This document shows positions 59,639 to 64,000 of a DNA stretch of 64,000 bases, one piece after another; position 1 is the stretch's first letter, and each line of letters opens with the position of its first letter. This DNA is from Alphaproteobacteria bacterium (GTDB taxonomy: Bacteria; Pseudomonadota; Alphaproteobacteria; JACAEB01): positions 1-64,000 of the forward strand of contig JACKLE010000007.1 in assembly GCA_024236075.1 (NCBI GenBank). The letters run 5' to 3'. Made by a program: the position numbers and the translations under genes. The notes below the pieces were generated by a model. It saw nothing but the letters and a program-made list of their open reading frames with translations. It was not told where the DNA came from and did no database searches.

Positions 59639-61156
59639 TCAGTTCGCCTGGCGGCGCAGGAAGGCCGGAATGTCGAGCTGCGCCTCGCCGGGCTCGCCCT
59701 TCGCCCGCTCCTCGGGCGTCGGCGGGGCCATGGGCGGGCGTGGCGCCTGGGGCCGCGGCGCCGCGGCCTGGGGCCTTTGCGGCTGGGCCGGGGCCCGGCG
59801 CGGCTCGGCCTGCGGCGCCTCGCCCGGACCCTTAGCCGGACGCTCGCCGGCCATGCGGTCGAGGAAGCCGATCGACATCTTCTTCACGCTGCGCGCGAAG
59901 CTCAGATCCGCGTCGGCGCCGAGCTCGGGCCGCTCGCCGATGTGAGGCCTCGCGGGACCGCCCGCCGGGCGCCCGCCATGGCCCGCCGCGACCTCGGGCC
60001 GCTCAAAGGGCATTTCCGCGGGCCGGGGCTGGAGATCGGCTTTCGGCGCGTCGGGCAGCGGGGCGGCCGCGAAGCCGCCGCCATGTTCGCCGCGCTCGGC
60101 CGCGCGCGGGGGACCGGGCGCCCGCCAGCCCTGCACGGGCCGGCCGGCTCCCGAGACGGCGCGCTCGGCGGCCGCGGCGATCGCGGCCTGCTCGCCCTCG
60201 ATGCCGGTCGCGACGACCGAAACGCGCATGCGCCCTTCCATCGACTCGTTGAAGGTCGAGCCGACGATGATGTTCGCGTCCGGATCGACCTCGGCGCGGA
60301 TGCGGTTCGCCGCCTCGTCGACCTCGTAGAGCGTGAGATCCATGCCGCCGGTGATGTTGATGAGGACGCCCTTCGCGCCCTTCATCGACACCTCGTCGAG
60401 CAGCGGATTGTTGATGGCGGCCTCGGCGGCGTCGATCGCGCGCGTCTCGCCCTCCGCCTCGCCCGTGCCCATCATGGCCTTGCCCATCTCGTTCATCACG
60501 GTACGGACGTCGGCGAAGTCGAGATTGATGAGGCCGGGCATCACCATGAGGTCGGTGATGCCGCGCACGCCCGAATGGAGCACCTCGTCGGCCATGGCGA
60601 AGGCGGCCGCAAAGGTCGTCTTCTCGTTGGCGATGCGGAAGAGATTCTGGTTCGGGATGACGATCAGCGTGTCGGCATATTTCTGAAGCTCGGCGATGCC
60701 GGCCTCGGCGATGCGCATGCGCCGCGCGCCCTCGAAGTGGAACGGCTTCGTCACGACGCCGACGGTGAGGATCTGCATGTCGCGCGCCTCGCGCGCGATG
60801 ACGGGCGCGGCTCCGGTGCCCGTGCCGCCGCCCATGCCGGCGGTGATGAAGACCATGTGCGAGCCCTGGAGATTATCGCGGATCTCGCTGATCGACTCCT
60901 CGGCGGCGGCGCAGCCGATCTCGGGGCGCGAACCCGCGCCGAGGCCCTCGGTGACGCCGGTGCCCATCTGGATGCGCCGCTCGGCCTTCGATTGCGCGAG
61001 CGCCTGCGCGTCGGTGTTGGCGATCACGAACTCGACGCCCTCGAGCTTGGCGTCGATCATGTTCGAGACGGCGTTGCCCCCTGCTCCGCCCACGCCGAAA
61101 ACCGTGATCCTCGGCTTGAGCTCGGTGATCGTCGGCACTCTCAGATTGATAGTCAT
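59639..61156 (-). CDS. ftsZ: Cell division protein FtsZ
   Basis: 505 residues. Tubulin-like GTPase: ITVFGVGGAGGNAVSNMIDA, GTP loop GMGGGTGTGAAPVIA (near 106-120). Residues 330-490 are a long Pro/Ala/Arg-rich linker, longer than in E. coli as usual in Alphaproteobacteria, ending in the conserved peptide LDIPAFLRRQ that binds FtsA. It forms the division ring. Confidence 0.97.
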   Translation of the reverse strand: MTINLRVPTITELKPRITVFGVGGAGGNAVSNMIDAKLEGVEFVIANTDAQALAQSKAERRIQMGTGVTEGLGAGSRPEIGCAAAEESISEIRDNLQGSHMVFITAGMGGGTGTGAAPVIAREARDMQILTVGVVTKPFHFEGARRMRIAEAGIAELQKYADTLIVIPNQNLFRIANEKTTFAAAFAMADEVLHSGVRGITDLMVMPGLINLDFADVRTVMNEMGKAMMGTGEAEGETRAIDAAEAAINNPLLDEVSMKGAKGVLINITGGMDLTLYEVDEAANRIRAEVDPDANIIVGSTFNESMEGRMRVSVVATGIEGEQAAIAAAAERAVSGAGRPVQGWRAPGPPRAAERGEHGGGFAAAPLPDAPKADLQPRPAEMPFERPEVAAGHGGRPAGGPARPHIGERPELGADADLSFARSVKKMSIGFLDRMAGERPAKGPGEAPQAEPRRAPAQPQRPQAAAPRPQAPRPPMAPPTPEERAKGEPGEAQLDIPAFLRRQAN

Positions 61157-61295
61157 GAATCCCTCCAGGTCGAGAGCCCACGTCGCGGCCCCCTCGCCAC
61201 ACTTGTTCCGAGCCCCGAGAGATCACCGCCACACCGCCGCGAGACTTGGGCTCTTCTTTGGAGCCGACCATGTTGGTACATGTGCAAGTCTCTCG

Positions 61296-61310
61296 TTAAC
61301 GAACTGTAAA
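61296..61310. promoter_or_regulatory. Candidate CtrA box upstream of ftsZ
   Basis: TTAA-CGAACTG-TAAA, one mismatch from TTAA-N7-TTAA, 140 bases before the ftsZ start in the ftsA-ftsZ gap. CtrA represses ftsZ in Caulobacter. Evidence is sequence likeness at one site. Confidence 0.4.
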
Positions 61311-61349
61311 CCTGCTTCGTCCGCCGGCAAATGCTCGCAAGGGCCGCAT

Positions 61350-62654
61350 CTACCAGCCCGACGCCTTGAGCCATCGGCTCATCCTGTCGAGCGGCGCAAG
61401 CAGGCTCAGACGTCCTTGAATACCATCTCCGCGCGGCGCCTCAAAGGGCGCGCACAGCGGAAATGCCAGAAGTCCGGCCGCGGCGGCGAAGGCGGGACCG
61501 CCCGTCGCCTCGGCGAGGCCGGCGACACCGGCGGGCCGGCCGATGCGCACCTGGCGGCCGAGAATGTGCTCGGCGAGCTCCTTGACGCCGTTGAGCTGGG
61601 AGGCGCCTCCGGTCATGACCATCCGCCGGCCGACCATATGGGCGAAGCCGCTGGCCTCCAGGCGGTCGCGCACCAGCTCCAGCGTTTCCTCGATGCGCGG
61701 GCGGATGATGCCGGTGAGGATCGAGCGCGGCACCTGCACGGCGCTCTCGCGCTCGTCCTCGCCCGCCTGGGGCACGCTCACCGGCTCGCGATCGTCCGTG
61801 GGGCTGCGCAGCGCGCTGCCGCACAGGGTCTTGAGCCGCTCCGCGTGGGAGAGCGTCGTCGAGAGGCCGCGCGCGAGATCCATGGTCACGTGCTGCCCGC
61901 CGACGGGCAGGCAGGCGACATATTGCAGCCGCCCCTCGGCCATGATGGCGAGCGAGGTGGTGCCGCCGCCCATGTCGAGGAGCAGGGTGCCGAGCTCGCA
62001 CTCGTCCTCGATGAGGGTCGAGATGGCGCTCGCATAGGGCGTGGCGATGAGGCCCGCGATCTCGAGATGGCAGCGCTCGACGGCATGGGTGAGGTTGCGC
62101 GCCGGGGCGTGGGCGACGGTCACGACGTTGACGTCCGCCGAGATCTCGCCCGCGAACATGCCGGCCGGCTCGCGAATGCCGGTCGTTCCGTCCACCGTGT
62201 AGCGCGCCGGCACCGCGTGCAGGATCGCTCCGTCGCCCGAGGGGGCCCGCGAGCGCGCCATGGCGAGGACGCGCGTAACGTCCGCCTCCGTCAGATCGCG
62301 CTCGCCGATGACGAGGCCGGCGCCGACGTGAACGCTGGCGAGCGTCGGGCAGGTGACGCCGAGAAAGACGCGGTGGATGAGCGCGCCGGCCATGTGCTCG
62401 GCGGTCTCGACGGTGCGCCGGATCGCCTCCTCGGCCTCGCCGAGATCGGTGACCTGGCCCGCCTTGAGCCCGCGCGAGACTTGATGGCCGATGCCGACGA
62501 TGCGCAAGGACGGACCGCCCGCCTCGCGGGGCGGCTCCGGGCGCGCGATGAAGCAGGTGATCTTCGTCGAGCCGACGTCGAGCGCGGCGATGAGGCCCTG
62601 GCGGCCCAGGGCCTGGAGCCGCTCGCGGCGCGTCATGTCGGATCTCTTCAGCAT
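61350..62654 (-). CDS. ftsA: Cell division protein FtsA
   Basis: 434 residues, actin-like ATPase: GLIAALDVGSTKITCFIARP, LLLDMGGGTTSLAIMAEGRL, MVMTGGASQLNGVKELAEHI. C-terminal amphipathic helix LLAPLDRMSRWLKASGW should attach it to the membrane. It anchors FtsZ. It starts 1 base after ftsQ ends. Confidence 0.96.
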   Translation of the reverse strand: MLKRSDMTRRERLQALGRQGLIAALDVGSTKITCFIARPEPPREAGGPSLRIVGIGHQVSRGLKAGQVTDLGEAEEAIRRTVETAEHMAGALIHRVFLGVTCPTLASVHVGAGLVIGERDLTEADVTRVLAMARSRAPSGDGAILHAVPARYTVDGTTGIREPAGMFAGEISADVNVVTVAHAPARNLTHAVERCHLEIAGLIATPYASAISTLIEDECELGTLLLDMGGGTTSLAIMAEGRLQYVACLPVGGQHVTMDLARGLSTTLSHAERLKTLCGSALRSPTDDREPVSVPQAGEDERESAVQVPRSILTGIIRPRIEETLELVRDRLEASGFAHMVGRRMVMTGGASQLNGVKELAEHILGRQVRIGRPAGVAGLAEATGGPAFAAAAGLLAFPLCAPFEAPRGDGIQGRLSLLAPLDRMSRWLKASGW

Positions 62655-62655
62655 G

Positions 62656-63603
62656 CTACAGATTCATCCCCCGGCCCGCGACGCCGCTCGCTCCGTCCCG
62701 GGATGGCCCGGACGCGGAGTCGAGCGTCTCGATCGACGGCTTGATGACATAGCGGTCCGGAAACCTCAGATCGATGCTCTCAATCTCCCGCCCGAGGACG
62801 CGATGCTTGGTGTCCAGCTCGACGAGCTCGCGAATCGCTCCTTCGACATCCGTGTCAGGTAAATACACGACAATCCCGTTGTCGAGGCGCAAGTCCCAGC
62901 GCCGCTCGCCGACACGGATCGCCGCCCGCAGGCGCGACTTGAGAAGCGGCTCGCGGTCGAGGACGGAGATGAGCTCGCCCGCCGCGTCCGCCGCGCCGGG
63001 CCCCACCACGGAGGGCAGGCCCGCGAAACGCTCCAGGCGCTCGCGCGTGATGACATGCCCCTTGCGGTCGATCAGCGCATCGCCCTCGCGCATGCGCCAG
63101 ACGGCGAAGGGCCGGCGCTCGACGACCTCGATATGGAGCGTGTCCGGAAGAAGGCGCATCACGGTCGCCTCCTCGATCCACTCGAGCTTCTCGAGGCGCT
63201 CGCGCGCCGCCGCGAGGTCGATCTGCAGGATCGATTGGCCGAGCTCCAGCCCCAGCGCCTCGACGATCGAGCCGTTCTCGGCGTTGATGCGCCCGCGGAC
63301 CGTGATCTTGGCGAGCGAGAAGCCCGCGTCGACGAGAACCCTTTCGAGCGCGGCCTGCCCTCCCGCGGCGGCCCGCGCCAGGGACCCGCTCGCCCAGGCC
63401 CAGACGGCGAGGATGGTGACGCCGGCGAGCCCCGCGAAGAGCGCGACCGGAAAGAGGCGCTGCACGTCGCGCCGCCAGTTGCGGATGCGCCGCGCCGCGG
63501 TCTCGACTGTCCGGCTCAGCGCCGATTCGCTGCGGGCCGGCCTGCCGCGCTTCCTTCCGCGCGCCGCCGGCTTCGCCTTGGCTTTCGTGCGTCCCCGCGC
63601 CAT
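62656..63603 (-). CDS. ftsQ: Cell division protein FtsQ
   Basis: 315 residues: basic cytoplasmic N-terminus, one membrane helix near 50-70 (LFPVALFAGLAGVTILAVWA), then a POTRA domain (FSLAKITVRGRINAENGSIV) and C-terminal beta domain (RWDLRLDNGIVVYLPDTDVE). It links the cytoplasmic ring with the periplasmic septal machinery. It directly follows murB without a ddl gene between. Confidence 0.93.
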   Translation of the reverse strand: MARGRTKAKAKPAARGRKRGRPARSESALSRTVETAARRIRNWRRDVQRLFPVALFAGLAGVTILAVWAWASGSLARAAAGGQAALERVLVDAGFSLAKITVRGRINAENGSIVEALGLELGQSILQIDLAAARERLEKLEWIEEATVMRLLPDTLHIEVVERRPFAVWRMREGDALIDRKGHVITRERLERFAGLPSVVGPGAADAAGELISVLDREPLLKSRLRAAIRVGERRWDLRLDNGIVVYLPDTDVEGAIRELVELDTKHRVLGREIESIDLRFPDRYVIKPSIETLDSASGPSRDGASGVAGRGMNL

Positions 63604-63606
63604 CGC

Positions 63607-64000
63607 CTACTCCGTCGCCGCCTGAGGCTGGCCGCCGGCAACCGGCCGGCCCAGCCGCTTGATCTCCCATTCCAGCTCGATTCCCGTCTCCTCGCGCACC
63701 CGCGCGCGCACCGTCTCGCCGAGGCGCTCGAGATCGGCCGCCGACGCATTGCCGCGATTGATGAGGAAGTTGCAGTGCTTCTCCGACACCGTCGCATCGC
63801 CTACGACGAGCCCGCGGCAGCCCGCGCGGTCGATGAGCTGCCAGGCCTTGAGGCCGTCCGAGCGCGCCGGATTGGGATTCTTGAAGGTGGACCCGCCCGT
63901 TCGTGTGCGGATGGGCTGGCTCGCCTCCCGCGACTGCATGATGTCCTCGATGCGCGCGGCGATGTCGGCCGGGGCTCCCGGCATGCCCTGAAGCACCGCC
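63607..64000 (-). CDS. murB: UDP-N-acetylenolpyruvoylglucosamine reductase MurB, 3' part only
   Basis: The window ends inside the gene; only the C-terminal domain of about 130 residues is seen. Active-site Ser in RTRTGGSTFKNPNPA and Glu in TGIELEWEIKRLG, with AWQLIDRAGCRGLVVGDATV and SEKHCNFLIN, identify it. It reduces UDP-GlcNAc-enolpyruvate with NADPH in peptidoglycan synthesis. Confidence 0.93.
   Translation of the reverse strand, partial: AVLQGMPGAPADIAARIEDIMQSREASQPIRTRTGGSTFKNPNPARSDGLKAWQLIDRAGCRGLVVGDATVSEKHCNFLINRGNASAADLERLGETVRARVREETGIELEWEIKRLGRPVAGGQPQAATE

Noticed and set aside
1..64000. CRISPR arrays, rRNA genes, integrase-associated attachment sites
   Set aside because: No regularly spaced direct repeats, no rRNA-like sequence and no integrase gene were seen on reading both strands.

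Overview
The window is a high-GC bacterial chromosome segment from an alphaproteobacterium, most probably of the Hyphomicrobiales/Rhizobiales type. The evidence is a circularly permuted two-piece tmRNA with an Ala-Asn-Asp-Asn-Tyr-type tag, an SspB adaptor, the cell-cycle proteins TrcR (DUF1013) and an RcdA-like DUF1465 protein, FliX divergent from flgI, a single-cysteine DksA, and the murB-ftsQ-ftsA-ftsZ-lpxC order. I cannot name a genus from sequence alone.

Layout. 0-9.5 kb: crotonase, HU, a two-component system, orphan ccmE, a lipoprotein, a Tat-exported GH9-like protein that has lost its catalytic residues, an unrecognised 465-aa protein, and an XRE-type protein followed by a 33-bp tandem repeat. 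9.5-23 kb is the accessory zone: a truncated cell wall hydrolase, two damaged and chimeric IS3-family elements, two headless XRE-tail proteins, a lower-GC quorum-sensing cassette (LuxR, LuxI and a PhyH-type dioxygenase), an IS5/IS427 element, remnants of a trypsin-like gene, two resident genes (a YcgN-like protein and a class A penicillin-binding protein), and a 2.08-kb IS1595-family transposon. That transposon carries a two-gene cargo operon, has perfect 8-bp target duplications, and sits inside an already decayed DNA methyltransferase gene. 23-27 kb: RcdA-like, DUF1192, quinone oxidoreductase, TrcR, ABM-domain protein, DksA. 27-30 kb: fliX and the flgI-rod-binding-flgN flagellar operon. 30-34 kb: PAS-HWE hybrid kinase and a secreted PDZ-like protein. 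34-43 kb: Entner-Doudoroff genes kdgK-eda, the hflK-hflC-DUF2065-degP quality-control cluster, Mrp, a FitAB/VapBC-type toxin-antitoxin pair under a perfect palindrome, thyA-folA. 43-50 kb: tmRNA, sspB, fumC, small regulators, CoA-transferase, flavin monooxygenase-like protein. 50-64 kb: glnE with its nucleotidyltransferase motifs lost, ligA, recN, bamD, XRE regulator, lpxC, ftsZ, ftsA, ftsQ and the 3' part of murB.

Functionally the core genes cover envelope growth and division, protein quality control (DegP, HflKC, tmRNA, SspB), nucleotide metabolism and flagellar assembly. The most original material is in the accessory zone: the luxR-luxI-phyH cassette, which may make a modified acyl-homoserine lactone, and the IS1595 transposon with its undescribed cargo. 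Two apparently catalytically dead enzymes, the GH9-like protein and GlnE, are the main surprises outside it. All functional calls are from reading translations and motifs; no database search was possible.
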